A DNA stretch of 21,183 nucleotides from Chloroflexi bacterium RBG_13_53_26 (GCA_001795035.1 MGMW01000107.1:1-21183); one strand, 5' to 3'; positions 1-8,583 are shown, counted from the stretch's first letter. Numbers and translations are program-made. The notes: generated by a model not told the origin, from the sequence alone.

Positions 1-3000
1 ATTTCTCCAGCAACTGCAATATGCCTCTTATCGGCACTCTAAGCCAAGCCGGACGATTGTTTAGCTCGTAGCCGATCTCATAGACAGCCTTCTCTAAAAG
101 ATAGGCGTTGAGAAGTACGGTCACATCGTCCCGGTCTTCAGGCAGCAAATGCGCATCTTTGACGGTCTCCAGATAGGATGAAAGGAAAACCGCTGAAACC
201 CACGTGTACCAGAATCTTCCCCACCGTTCTAGCAGTAGGAAATCATCCTGACTGGCCTTGGAGGCTGCGTAGAGCACGGCCGCTGAGTGTGCAGCGTAGT
301 CAAAAGACCGTACCATGCCGGCCACGTCTTTAAGTGGACTGCGTTTCAACCTGCGCTCGCTGAGCGGTCGTGCTGGCTCGCCCTCGAAGTCAATTATGGC
401 GAAGTCTCTGCCTGTGTAGAGCACTTGTCCCAGGTGGTAGTCACCGTGGCACCGGATGCGTGCTGTGTTGAACTTACGACCGCGCAAGGGTTCAAACTGC
501 TCAATGATATCCTCCTGCAGGTTCAATACTGTCCGGGCCTCTTCCTTTGTCTCATCCGGCAAGTCGTTCGAGATTTGCTGCAGGAGCTCAAATGTCTGTC
601 TAGTCAGGCTTGTCATGGAGTGATAGACGGACTTCTGGTACATCATGGAGAAGGACTCCGGCGCAAATTCGGGATCATCAGGGACCGATGCCAATGCCAT
701 GTGGAGTTCAGCGGTGCGCTGTGCCAGGAGTTGCGCCGACGACAAATAGGCTCCGATTGTCTCCTGGGCCAACTGGGGAGCTTCACCCCCCAGGAGTGTC
801 GGCGATCCATAGGGGACCGGCGGTACCTGTACCGTGGGGTGTGTCAGGGCACGTTTGAAGAACCGCTCAAGGGAGTCGAGAGTGTACTGCCAGGCATCTC
901 CTTCGTTGGGAACCAGACCGCTCAGTATGGCCAGACTCATCGGCCTGATACCTTTCCGCCGGTATTGCAGGGCCCCGACAAAAGGAGCGGTATGTTGGAA
1001 GCCTGTCTTTTCTGTCAGGAAGCGGCCGATCTCGATTTCGGAGTTGGGTCCAGATTCGATCCGGCGAAAAAGCTTGAGGATAAGACGTTTGCCATATATT
1101 GCTGATGTGTTGGTTTGCTCTGACTTGACGAGCACCGGCCGCAGCTCTGTGTCGGCTACACCCCCAACATTTTTGAAGGCCTGGCTCCGCAAGGATGCAA
1201 TCTGGCCACGTCCACCCTTCATACGGCGGCGCTTCGTTATGGCTTCAACCAGGCCACTGCAGAACCTTTCGTCGATCATGGCATCATAGAGCACTCTCTT
1301 GGTGCCGTCGTCTCTGCCGTATGACTCCAGATAGGCGACAAGCGCCTGGGGATACTGTCTAAGTAGCGACTCTACTCTACTCTCTGAGTCGGCAGCAACG
1401 GTCGCCGCGTATAACTCGCTCTCCCCCTCCTTGTAGTCGATTCTAACCAGGATTAGGTATGCTGAGAGATCTCCAAAATGCATAGGGATGACATCTTCGA
1501 TCTCTGATGACAGGATGGACCGCGCTTTGCCGCGAAACCAGCGACGCCCGACGATGCACTGGGTCAACACATTTTCCAGAACATGCCAGTTTTCCGGGTC
1601 GGTCAAATACTCCTCTTTCCATGCCACAGGAGGTGCTACTATGGCCTCTTCCAATGGCAGCGCTCGCTGACGCACTGTCGTGACAGCTTGTGGCTCGAGA
1701 GAGAACCAGAAGAATCCATAAGGGGCGAGGGTAAGGTTGTATCTGTCATCCGAAATGGGGCTGAATTCTGTCCGACCGAAGAGTTCCATAGGTACTCTGT
1801 TTTTGAAATCGGTAAGGTCAAGGTGTACCTGTTGGGCCATATGTGAAAGGTTAGCCACAACCAGGATTACCTCGTCCTGGTATCGGCGTATGAATGCCAG
1901 CACCCTGCGGTTGTCGGGATGAAGAAATTCGAGACTGCCTCGCCCAAAGGCCTTGTAGCGTTTTCTTAGGGCAATAAGCCTTTTCAGCCACCAGAGGAAA
2001 GAATCAGAGTTGTTCTGCTGTGTTTCCACGTTGATGGTCTCATAGTGATACTCAGGGTCAATTATCGGGGGGAGATACAGCTTCTGGGGATTCGCTCGAG
2101 AGAACCCAGCGTTGCGGTCAGAGCTCCATTGCATGGGTGTACGCACTCCATTGCGGTCACCCAGATAGAAGTTATCGCCCATGCCTATCTCGTCTCCATA
2201 GTAAATCACTGGTGTTCCAGGCAATGACAACAGCAGGGCCTTCATCAATTCGATCTTCCGTCGGTCGTTGTTGAGGAGTGGGGCCAAGCGGCGCCTGATA
2301 CCCAGGTTGAGCCGGGCTGTGGGATCAACTGCGTACACCCTGTACATGTAGTCGCGTTCCTCATCAGTGACCATCTCCAGGGTGAGCTCATCATGATTGC
2401 GAAGGAAGAGAGCCCATTGGCAACTATCCGGTATGGGTGGAGTTTGCTGCAGAATGTCAACGATGGGGAAGCGATCCTCCATGCGGATAGCCATGAACAT
2501 ACGTGGCATCAGTGGGAAGTGGAATGCCATGTTGGATTCATCCCCATGGCCGAAGTAGGCTGCCGCATCCTCAGGCCACTGGTTGGCTTCTGCCAGAAGC
2601 ATGCGGTTCCTGAACTTCTCGTCAATATGCTGTCGCAACTCTTTAAGAAAGGCATGTGTTTCAGGCAGATTCTCGCAGCTGGTACCTTCGCGTTCATACA
2701 GATAGGGCACGGCATCAACTCGAAGGCCATCAACACCCAGTCTCAGCCAAAAATCCACTACCCGAAGGACAGCCCTCCGAACAAGAGGGTTGTCATAGTT
2801 CAGGTCAGGCTGATGTGAATAGAACCGATGCCAGTAGTAGGCCTTGGCACTGTTGTCCCAAGCCCAGTTGGAATACTCAGAATCCTTGAAGATGATGCGT
2901 GCATCCTGGTACTTGTCGGTATTGTCACTCCAGACGTAGAAATCGCGCCACCGACTCGTTGGTGAGGCGCTCCGGGCCCGCTGGAACCAGGGATGCTGGT

Positions 3001-3352
3001 CTGACGTATGGTTGATTACCATCTCCGTAATAACGCGCAGTCCATGGTCGTGTGCCTCTTCGACCAGGTTCTTGAACTCGGTCATGGTCCCGTAGACAGG
3101 CAGGATATCAGTGTAGTCCGAAATGTCGTAGCCATCGTCTTTGAGAGGTGATGGATAGAATGGGAGTAGCCAGATGGTGGTTATGCCAAGGTCGTGCAGA
3201 TAGTCCAGTTTCTCAATCAGCCCTTGAATATCACCGACTCCATCTCCATCGCTATCCGAGAAGGCGCGGATGTGCAGCTCATATATGATGGCATCCTTAT
3301 ACCAAAGGTGATCGTCGGACGATGTTGGTGGTATCACTCTTCGCTTTGGCAT
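1..3352 (-). CDS. treS: Trehalose synthase-maltokinase fusion (3' end cut by window edge)
   Basis: The N-terminal half is a GH13 alpha-glucosidase-fold enzyme that interconverts maltose and trehalose. The C-terminal half is a maltokinase that makes maltose-1-phosphate with ATP. The GH13 part begins with the typical WYKDAIIYELHIRAF segment (about residues 17-31). Its expected catalytic residues are visible: nucleophile Asp213 in GLRVDAV, acid/base Glu255 in LLAEANQW and Asp321 in RNHDE. From about residue 560 the kinase half follows, with the HGDYHLGQ catalytic loop near residue 969 and the IDFEGEP metal-binding motif at Asp988. About 1117 residues are in the window and the stop codon lies just beyond it; fused TreS-Mak proteins are usually about this long, so little is missing. 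The ATG at 3350-3352 is preceded by AAGGGGTGA at good spacing. It lies 88 bases downstream of the receiver-like gene and has no clear promoter of its own, so co-transcription is likely. Reaction assignment is by family. Confidence 0.93.
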   Translation of the reverse strand, partial: MPKRRVIPPTSSDDHLWYKDAIIYELHIRAFSDSDGDGVGDIQGLIEKLDYLHDLGITTIWLLPFYPSPLKDDGYDISDYTDILPVYGTMTEFKNLVEEAHDHGLRVITEMVINHTSDQHPWFQRARSASPTSRWRDFYVWSDNTDKYQDARIIFKDSEYSNWAWDNSAKAYYWHRFYSHQPDLNYDNPLVRRAVLRVVDFWLRLGVDGLRVDAVPYLYEREGTSCENLPETHAFLKELRQHIDEKFRNRMLLAEANQWPEDAAAYFGHGDESNMAFHFPLMPRMFMAIRMEDRFPIVDILQQTPPIPDSCQWALFLRNHDELTLEMVTDEERDYMYRVYAVDPTARLNLGIRRRLAPLLNNDRRKIELMKALLLSLPGTPVIYYGDEIGMGDNFYLGDRNGVRTPMQWSSDRNAGFSRANPQKLYLPPIIDPEYHYETINVETQQNNSDSFLWWLKRLIALRKRYKAFGRGSLEFLHPDNRRVLAFIRRYQDEVILVVANLSHMAQQVHLDLTDFKNRVPMELFGRTEFSPISDDRYNLTLAPYGFFWFSLEPQAVTTVRQRALPLEEAIVAPPVAWKEEYLTDPENWHVLENVLTQCIVGRRWFRGKARSILSSEIEDVIPMHFGDLSAYLILVRIDYKEGESELYAATVAADSESRVESLLRQYPQALVAYLESYGRDDGTKRVLYDAMIDERFCSGLVEAITKRRRMKGGRGQIASLRSQAFKNVGGVADTELRPVLVKSEQTNTSAIYGKRLILKLFRRIESGPNSEIEIGRFLTEKTGFQHTAPFVGALQYRRKGIRPMSLAILSGLVPNEGDAWQYTLDSLERFFKRALTHPTVQVPPVPYGSPTLLGGEAPQLAQETIGAYLSSAQLLAQRTAELHMALASVPDDPEFAPESFSMMYQKSVYHSMTSLTRQTFELLQQISNDLPDETKEEARTVLNLQEDIIEQFEPLRGRKFNTARIRCHGDYHLGQVLYTGRDFAIIDFEGEPARPLSERRLKRSPLKDVAGMVRSFDYAAHSAAVLYAASKASQDDFLLLERWGRFWYTWVSAVFLSSYLETVKDAHLLPEDRDDVTVLLNAYLLEKAVYEIGYELNNRPAWLRVPIRGILQLLEK

Positions 3353-3440
3353 TACATATCACCCCTTACTACTGTGTAACTCTGCAGTCTCGTCGTCACC
3401 GGACTCGGGGTTTCGAGATTTGAGCGAATGCAGTGTCATG

Positions 3441-4361
3441 CTAGCTACCGATTACCGCCCGTATATGTTCAGCGAGTTCCTTTGTACTGATAGGCTTGAC
3501 CAGGACGCCTCTAGCACCGTATCTTATGCTCTCCTGCTTAACCGCTGGGCTGCGCTGCGGCGCAATAACCACAAAGGGTATCCTGGCCTTCCGCAGTTGT
3601 TCGCAGTGCTGCCAGACGGTTTTGTCGAGGCCTGAGATGTCCAGCAGAACCAGCCTGATCCTTTCTCCGCTCCGGACGATGTCATCCAATTCTGCCAGAC
3701 TACTGGCAGTGTTTGTCTCATATCCTTCACGATTCAACGACTGCCCCAGGTTTTGAGCGTCGCTGCGGTTGCCACCTACTATCAGGACCGGCGGCTTTTT
3801 GAAGGCCATTTCCAGTATCCCACGCATACCTGAGATCGTTCCAGCAATAGACTTGGCAACAGCGTCTGCTACTGTCTCATCCAACTCCTCAGTTCCCTCC
3901 GTTGCACCCATAGCAGCAGCACGGGCAGCCTTCTCGGGGTCGAAGCCCACTCGCTGGCCGGCTTCCACTGCACCCTCCACTGCTCTTCTGGCTACCTCGA
4001 CTACATCACCGCCCAACTCCTCAGCACCTTTCACAGCCGCTCTAGTGGCGTTACTGAGGACGGCATCCGTCACATTTGTTACCTTGCTCACTCCTTCTAT
4101 GGCCCCTATAACCGCAGCTTTTGCCACTGAAGGAAGATCTTTGCCTGCATCGCTGCCTCCTCTCATGGCACCGATGACAGTCTCTTCTACCACATTCTCT
4201 ATCCATCGCGATGCTTTGTCCCTTCGAGATGTACTGGCGCTCAGGTACCGTGCGGTCGCTGCACGCGTCAGCTCCATGGTGCTTCCGGCCACATCTGCAG
4301 CCCCCTTAAGCACACCGACCAAACGTTTTCTGATATTCCTACTCACACTCCCCACAGCCAT
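3441..4361 (-). CDS. Alanine-rich helical repeat protein with degenerate receiver (REC) domain
   Basis: A 306-residue protein. Residues about 55-180 hold roughly six imperfect units of 18-26 residues with an A-(A/x)-x-G-A-x-(E/x)-G core (for example AKAAVIGAIEG, ATRAAVKGAEE, ARRAVEGAVEAG, AARAAAMGATEG), predicted to be helical. Residues about 191-304 resemble a response-regulator receiver: PVLIVGG as strand 1, LVLLDISG with the candidate phosphoacceptor Asp241, and GVLVKPIS with the conserved Lys289. The acidic pair normally following strand 1 is replaced by GGN (about 196-198), and the usual Ser/Thr of strand 4 appears to be Ala (VVIAP). Mg-dependent phosphorylation is therefore doubtful. 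The ATG is preceded by GGAGGTG (about 10 bases upstream). It sits between a broken small gene and treS on the same strand. No output domain is present. It could be a scaffold or regulator; its actual role is unknown. Confidence 0.85.
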   Translation of the reverse strand: MAVGSVSRNIRKRLVGVLKGAADVAGSTMELTRAATARYLSASTSRRDKASRWIENVVEETVIGAMRGGSDAGKDLPSVAKAAVIGAIEGVSKVTNVTDAVLSNATRAAVKGAEELGGDVVEVARRAVEGAVEAGQRVGFDPEKAARAAAMGATEGTEELDETVADAVAKSIAGTISGMRGILEMAFKKPPVLIVGGNRSDAQNLGQSLNREGYETNTASSLAELDDIVRSGERIRLVLLDISGLDKTVWQHCEQLRKARIPFVVIAPQRSPAVKQESIRYGARGVLVKPISTKELAEHIRAVIGS

Positions 4362-4401
4362 GGGCCCACCTCCTTCACCGTATGTGCCACTCAGTCATCA
4401 A

Positions 4402-4653
4402 TCATGCACCAGAGACCTTCCCCGTACCCTTCTTCCTCTGTGCCCGTGATAGCATTTCACGGGCACACTGCATGGCTTTCTCGACGTCCTCTGCATTGGG
4501 ACGCTGTTCAATACTGTCCATTATCTTGGTACACTTGTCATCAGATAACTTGCGCGCTTCCTTAACATAGGGCTGAATCTCGGCCTGGGCTATGCTGTTA
4601 CCCTGTTCCCGAGGTTATTGTACCATCTCCTCTATGGTCAGACCTATTGGCAT
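4402..4653 (-). pseudogene. Small gene interrupted by an in-frame TAA
   Basis: From the ATG at 4651-4653 the frame reads MPIGLTIEEMVQ, then TAA at 4615-4617, then 70 further sense codons in the same frame to TGA at 4402-4404. The distal part is charged, helical and protein-like (for example PYVKEARKLSDDKCTKIMDS and EDVEKAMQCAREMLSRAQRKK). The distal half has no ATG, GTG or TTG until an ATG at 4519-4521, which would give only 39 residues without a convincing ribosome binding site. The simplest reading is an 83-codon gene broken by one nonsense change, or a sequencing or assembly error at 4615-4617. It lies 40 bases upstream of the repeat/receiver gene on the same strand, so it was probably the first gene of that unit. 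No family is recognised. A chance open frame cannot be excluded. Confidence 0.4.
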
Positions 4654-4810
4654 GGTTGATCTATTCGATGACTTCGGGGGCTAGTGCCGAATAGACGACT
4701 GCCAGCCAACCTCGACGATATTCTGAGGTTCTACATGTCATAGGCAAGTTCATGTGATCAGAGAAGCAGAAGCATGGTCTGCCTTCATCCAACTGAATAG
4801 ACATCTAGCT

Positions 4811-4840
4811 TTGACAGCATGGTCTTGGATAGACTATCAT
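4811..4840 (+). promoter_or_regulatory. Promoter, TTGACA-N18-TATCAT
   Basis: A perfect -35 box TTGACA lies at 4811-4816 and TATCAT at 4835-4840, separated by 18 bases. The acyl-CoA synthetase start at 4917 is about 75 bases downstream, so the leader would be about 70 bases. The same arrangement, including the GC following TTGACA in three of four cases, recurs at 8661-8690, 19242-19271 and 19794-19823. Confidence 0.6.
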
Positions 4841-4916
4841 TCAAGCCTGCAATGGCATGAGCTGCGAGCGTGACTGGTCAGACTGTCGCTGCCTGATGCC
4901 TTGCAGATGCCATTAG

Positions 4917-6497
4917 ATGCATGCCCTGTGGGAATTTAGAGGATTGAACACCGCAGCATACCCCAACAGCCAGCGCACCCCACCTCCCCTCGATTATATG
5001 TTTCATTCCCGCTCTGTAGCCATTGTCGGTATATCGGCTGATCTGCCCAAGATATGGATCAGGCGGCTCTACCTGGATTCGCTGCTCGAGAGTGGATACC
5101 CTGGCCAGATTTATCTGGTGAATCCGAAGGGCGGCGAGATGGCGGGTTTACCCATCTACCGCAGCCTGAAAGACATTCCAGGAGCGGTGGACTATGTGGT
5201 CATCTCTGTTCCTGCCTCCTATACACCAAAGATCATGGAGGAATGCCGGGACATCGGGGTCAAGGTTGTGCATGTCTTTGCCTCCGGCTATGCGGAGACT
5301 GGCGAACCAGACCGCATTGAACTGCAAAACAGACTGGTGGAGATAGCGCGGCAGGGGAATATCCGTATTATCGGCCCCAACTGCTTGGGCATCTACTATC
5401 CTGGAGGCAGGATAGGTCTGATCCCGGACTTCCCCATGGAGCCGGGACCGATAGGGTTTCTGTGCCAGAGTGGTGGGAATGTCGCCTATATGGTGCGGCA
5501 TGCCGTTGCTCGCGGACTGCGTTTCAGCAAGATTGTCAGCTACGGTAATGCCTGTGACATCAACGAGAGCGACCTGCTGGACTATTTTGCTGAGGACCCC
5601 GAGACCAAGGTCATTGCAGCCTATATCGAGGGAGCCAGGGATGGTCGGCGTCTGATGGAAGCGTTGACCAAAGCAGCCTCTTTGAAGCCAACGGTTGTCT
5701 TGAAGGGAGGTTACACAGCAGGAGGATCAAGAGCTGCAGCTTCGCATACAGGATCTTTGGCAGGAGCTGATGTGGTCTGGGATAGCCTTCTAATGCAGGC
5801 GGGGACAATACGGGTATATAGCATTGAGGAGATGGTGGATATGCTGGTGGCACTGCTCCGGGTCAAGCCTCCCCATGGTTTCAATATCTGTGCTGTGGGA
5901 AATGGTGGTGGTGCCAGCGTCATGGCCACGGATGAGTTGGAGCAGGCAGGGCTGCGGCTTGTCCCGATACCCGGGGAGATCAGGGAGGGCCTTAAGGAGT
6001 TCATTGATCTGGCAAATAGCATGCTTCGCAATCCGATCGATGTCAGCCCACTGGCGACAGTGGTGGGGTTCGAGTATTTGAGTGACCTGGGAAGCCGCCG
6101 ATTTACTGAACTGCTGAGGGAGAAGGCGGCCAAGGGTCCCAGTGTGCAGTGGGCTCGAGTGAACGGGCTGCTGAAGGATTGGCCGGGGCTGGATATGGTT
6201 ATCTTCCATCACGGATTTGACGTAAGCCCTATGCCACTGAGCGAACTCATGGTGAACTGCATCGTTGGTCCGATGGTCCTGGCAGCCAGGGCATGCGAGC
6301 TGCCCCACGCGGTTGTCCTTCACTCCATGGCAAATGACAACACCTGGCAATCATCGGCCGAGCTGCGCGGCCTTTGTGTGGAATTCGGTTTGCCCCTCTT
6401 CCTATCCATGAGGGGGGCGGCCGCAGCTATTAGAAAGTTGATTGACTACAATCGGGCCTATCCCGATAGGCTTGCCACCCTACACATGTCCCTTTAG
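4917..6497 (+). CDS. NDP-forming acyl-CoA synthetase, CoA-binding (alpha-type) subunit
   Basis: Related to the alpha subunit of ADP-forming acetate/acyl-CoA synthetases and succinyl-CoA ligase, which interconvert acyl-CoA, phosphate and NDP with acid, CoA and NTP. A CoA-binding Rossmann domain starts with SVAIVGISADLPK (about residues 38-50). It is followed by the ligase-type domains, including IIGPNCLGI (about 150), GFLCQSGGN (about 180) and SHTGSLAGAD, where His277 matches the phosphorylated active-site histidine. NGGGASVMATDE near residue 335 is also typical. The 526 residues cover only the alpha half; the ATP-grasp beta domain needed for nucleotide binding is neither fused nor adjacent. 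The start is uncertain: ATG 4917 has no good ribosome binding site, an in-frame TTG at 4944 follows AGAGGA closely, and homologous domains usually begin near the ATG before FHSRSVAIVG. It is a single-gene unit behind the promoter at 4811. Substrate unknown. Confidence 0.88.
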   Translation: MHALWEFRGLNTAAYPNSQRTPPPLDYMFHSRSVAIVGISADLPKIWIRRLYLDSLLESGYPGQIYLVNPKGGEMAGLPIYRSLKDIPGAVDYVVISVPASYTPKIMEECRDIGVKVVHVFASGYAETGEPDRIELQNRLVEIARQGNIRIIGPNCLGIYYPGGRIGLIPDFPMEPGPIGFLCQSGGNVAYMVRHAVARGLRFSKIVSYGNACDINESDLLDYFAEDPETKVIAAYIEGARDGRRLMEALTKAASLKPTVVLKGGYTAGGSRAAASHTGSLAGADVVWDSLLMQAGTIRVYSIEEMVDMLVALLRVKPPHGFNICAVGNGGGASVMATDELEQAGLRLVPIPGEIREGLKEFIDLANSMLRNPIDVSPLATVVGFEYLSDLGSRRFTELLREKAAKGPSVQWARVNGLLKDWPGLDMVIFHHGFDVSPMPLSELMVNCIVGPMVLAARACELPHAVVLHSMANDNTWQSSAELRGLCVEFGLPLFLSMRGAAAAIRKLIDYNRAYPDRLATLHMSL

Positions 6498-6499
6498 CC

Positions 6500-6528
6500 C
6501 CGCCGCCAACCTGAAGGAGCTTCGGCGG
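6500..6528. terminator. Possible hairpin terminator after the acyl-CoA synthetase gene
   Basis: Two bases after the stop codon, CCGCC (6500-6504) can pair with GGCGG (6524-6528), with an inner GAAG/CTTC stem. There is no T-run afterwards, so a classical Rho-independent terminator is not proven. It lies between two convergent genes. Confidence 0.25.
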
Positions 6529-6569
6529 TCACTGTGCAGCAGGGAGCGTTGTTGGTCATAAGTTGTTCC

Positions 6570-7577
6570 CTATCCTACCCACTCATCCCAGGCAGGCCTT
6601 GGACTCCCATCGCTCCGGCGGAGGCCCATGCTGTTGAAGGGTTCAAAAGTGCTCTGGTCGTACATGAAACTCCAGATGGCCATTTCCATATCCATCATCG
6701 CGGTCAAGGTGGTGAACTTGGTGATGAATTGAGCCTGTTCTGTCTCGCTGCTTTCCCAGCCTGACGGGCTGTCGCTGCTATGCCAGCCAATCTCGGTGAA
6801 GGCGATCCTCTTGGATGTGTGGGCCCTTATTTCAGAATAGTAGTCGTCCGGGATTTCCTCTGGATTCTTATAAACCAGGTTCGGGTATGTGCTGAAGGCG
6901 ATGATGTCAGACTTCGAGAACCGATCCAGCAAAGACCATTGGGCTTTGTTAGGATCATTCACGCCACCGAACAATCCACCGCTAAGGCCTTTCATTCTCT
7001 CCAGCTGGAATACAGTGAAGACTTCGGTATCCGGCGATACGGCTTTCACAGCATCATAAACGTCGGCATAGAAGGAGACAAAGGCGTCGAAGTCTGTAGG
7101 TGATTTATCGTAGAGAATGTTCACCTCGATCCCAAGGCCAAGGTATCGAGGCTGATGATTTCCGGCGAAGGCAACGGTGCTGTTCTTGTAGCTCAACTTG
7201 TTTGTTGCATCAAGAGGTCTCAGGAGTTGGCCGCTCGACTGGGTGAAGAACTGCAATTCGATCATTGGCACGTAGTCATAGGTTGATGCCAGCTCAGCTA
7301 CTATCTTTGGGGCGCTATCGGTTGTTTTGGCAAGCTCATTCCAGTCACCTGCCCAGCTTACAACATCACCTGTTTCATTCGCCTTGTGGAAGAAATCGGT
7401 GAAATCGGCTGATTCAAAGCTCCTTGGGGAAAGGCTCACTCCCGTTAGGGTGTTTGCCGATGGTGATGGATCATCATCGATAGCGGTCTTCTGGTCACAT
7501 CCTGCCAGCAGAAGCATGGCAGCCAGCACAATACCGATCAACAGCCCTGCCGTTGCCGACTTTGCCTTGGCCTGCAT
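6570..7577 (-). CDS. Lipoprotein with glycoside-hydrolase-like barrel
   Basis: A 335-residue exported protein. Residues 1-27 form a lipoprotein signal: basic start, hydrophobic stretch, and lipobox LLAGC with Cys27 as the lipidation site. After a short Asp/Ser/Pro linker, the rest looks like a (beta/alpha)8 glycosidase of the clan GH-A type (GH53 or GH113-like is my best guess). Candidate catalytic glutamates are Glu151 in LGLGIEVNIL and Glu262 in AFTEIGWHSSD, about 110 residues apart, as expected for strands 4 and 7. The protein ends with SPRPAWDEWVG, a typical barrel end. The ATG follows AAAGGTG and lies 14 bases after the stop of the zinc-ribbon DUF4870-type gene, so it is very likely the third gene of that operon. 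Substrate cannot be read from sequence; loss of hydrolase activity is possible. Confidence 0.75.
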   Translation of the reverse strand: MQAKAKSATAGLLIGIVLAAMLLLAGCDQKTAIDDDPSPSANTLTGVSLSPRSFESADFTDFFHKANETGDVVSWAGDWNELAKTTDSAPKIVAELASTYDYVPMIELQFFTQSSGQLLRPLDATNKLSYKNSTVAFAGNHQPRYLGLGIEVNILYDKSPTDFDAFVSFYADVYDAVKAVSPDTEVFTVFQLERMKGLSGGLFGGVNDPNKAQWSLLDRFSKSDIIAFSTYPNLVYKNPEEIPDDYYSEIRAHTSKRIAFTEIGWHSSDSPSGWESSETEQAQFITKFTTLTAMMDMEMAIWSFMYDQSTFEPFNSMGLRRSDGSPRPAWDEWVG

Positions 7578-7591
7578 TCAGCACCTTTGTC

Positions 7592-8023
7592 TCAACTGTG
7601 TTTCTCGGCCCAATCGCCGACCACGGGGAGCTTGTATCTCTCTCCTTGATAGGCCTTAATCATGAGCACGATCCAGAGTACAACCGCCAGTATCCAGGCT
7701 ACCATGGAAAGCGCCCAGAACAGGCGCCCAACAATATCCAGCCCATCAAGAATGCCCAAGACAATAAACAGAAACGTAATCGCCCCAAAGGTGATTATGG
7801 ACTGCATGGCATGAAAGCGGACAAAGCCGTTTTTCTTCTCCAGCAGGATCATTACAAGCCCGGTTATCCAGCCCACTGCGTAGCAGAGGAGCCCGGCGAC
7901 GTTTGCCTCAAGGCCAGTGCTGGTATCAGTGGACTTGGCGGGTTCAGGAGTGACCACAGAGCCACATGTCTGGCAGAACTTGCTGCCCTCAGCATTCTCT
8001 GTACCACATTTCGGACAGAACAT
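7592..8023 (-). CDS. Zinc-ribbon DUF4870-type membrane protein
   Basis: A 143-residue protein. The N-terminus is a zinc ribbon with CxxCG pairs (Cys3, Cys6, Cys17, Cys20). After a linker rich in Pro, Ser and Thr come three hydrophobic segments at about 37-62, 73-95 and 100-125. The segment FVRFHAMQS just before the second membrane helix is characteristic of the DUF4870 / Tic20-like membrane family, whose function is not established. The ATG follows GGGAGG at good spacing. It is the middle gene of a three-gene minus-strand set: 50 bases after the other zinc-ribbon gene and 14 bases before the lipoprotein gene. Confidence 0.85.
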   Translation of the reverse strand: MFCPKCGTENAEGSKFCQTCGSVVTPEPAKSTDTSTGLEANVAGLLCYAVGWITGLVMILLEKKNGFVRFHAMQSIITFGAITFLFIVLGILDGLDIVGRLFWALSMVAWILAVVLWIVLMIKAYQGERYKLPVVGDWAEKHS

Positions 8024-8073
8024 CTCTGACCTCCCTAAGCAACGGTCACATCAAGGTTTGAATCGGGAATAGG

Positions 8074-8583
8074 CTACTTCTTACTCGCGTTATGGTACTC
8101 CAGTCCACCACCGCAGCCTGCGACCAGCGCACCGACCATGGAAATATAGGCACCTTCGCGGATGGTGAGGTCGTAGTTGTTGATGACGTACATGGATTGA
8201 AAGACCAGTGCCAGTGCCAGAACGCTCAGCAGGAGCATTATGATCCCCCATGCCCCTGGGGTTCCGGTCCGCGAGAGAACCAAAGCCACGAGCAAGAGTA
8301 TTCCCGCAGCCAGGACCACAGGTCCACCGGTCCATCCGAGTCCCAACGTAGCAGCTCCAACCCGCCCGACCGACCAGGCCAGGAACGGCCCCAAGAGCAG
8401 CAGAAAAGATCCGGCAGACATGATAGCCATCACTGGATCGAGTTTAACTGCCTGCGTCAATGGTTCAAACATCGCTGAGACCTTGGTTTCGCCCCTCGTT
8501 GCCTGGCTGGCAACCTGAGTGCCGCAGGTGCTGCAGAACCTGTGGCCGTCGGGTATCTCCTTTCCACACTTGTTGCAATACAT
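8074..8583 (-). CDS. Zinc-ribbon multi-pass membrane protein
   Basis: A 169-residue protein with an N-terminal zinc ribbon (Cys3, Cys6, Cys17, Cys20, spaced exactly as in the next gene downstream). It is followed by about four hydrophobic segments (roughly residues 52-72, 80-100, 106-128 and 145-160). I do not recognise the membrane domain. The start is set at ATG 8581-8583, because AAAGGAGG (8591-8598) lies 7 bases upstream; an earlier in-frame ATG at 8604 would place this ribosome binding site inside the gene. It is the first gene behind the promoter at 8661-8690. The shared zinc-ribbon head with its neighbour suggests related roles at the membrane, function unknown. Confidence 0.82.
   Translation of the reverse strand: MYCNKCGKEIPDGHRFCSTCGTQVASQATRGETKVSAMFEPLTQAVKLDPVMAIMSAGSFLLLLGPFLAWSVGRVGAATLGLGWTGGPVVLAAGILLLVALVLSRTGTPGAWGIIMLLLSVLALALVFQSMYVINNYDLTIREGAYISMVGALVAGCGGGLEYHNASKK

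Noticed and set aside
287..1105. Plus-strand open frame of 272 codons
   Set aside because: It lies opposite the maltokinase half of the TreS fusion, whose catalytic motifs are clear; the plus-strand protein has no recognisable domain.
2393..2818. Plus-strand open frame of 141 codons
   Set aside because: Antisense to the catalytic GH13 region of TreS.
3769..4449. Plus-strand open frame of 226 codons, rich in Ala, Ser, Thr and Pro
   Set aside because: Mirror of the alanine-rich repeats of the minus-strand receiver-like gene; GC-biased codons keep the opposite frame open.
5790..6350. Minus-strand open frame of 186 codons
   Set aside because: Antisense to the acyl-CoA synthetase gene, which has the active-site His and family motifs.
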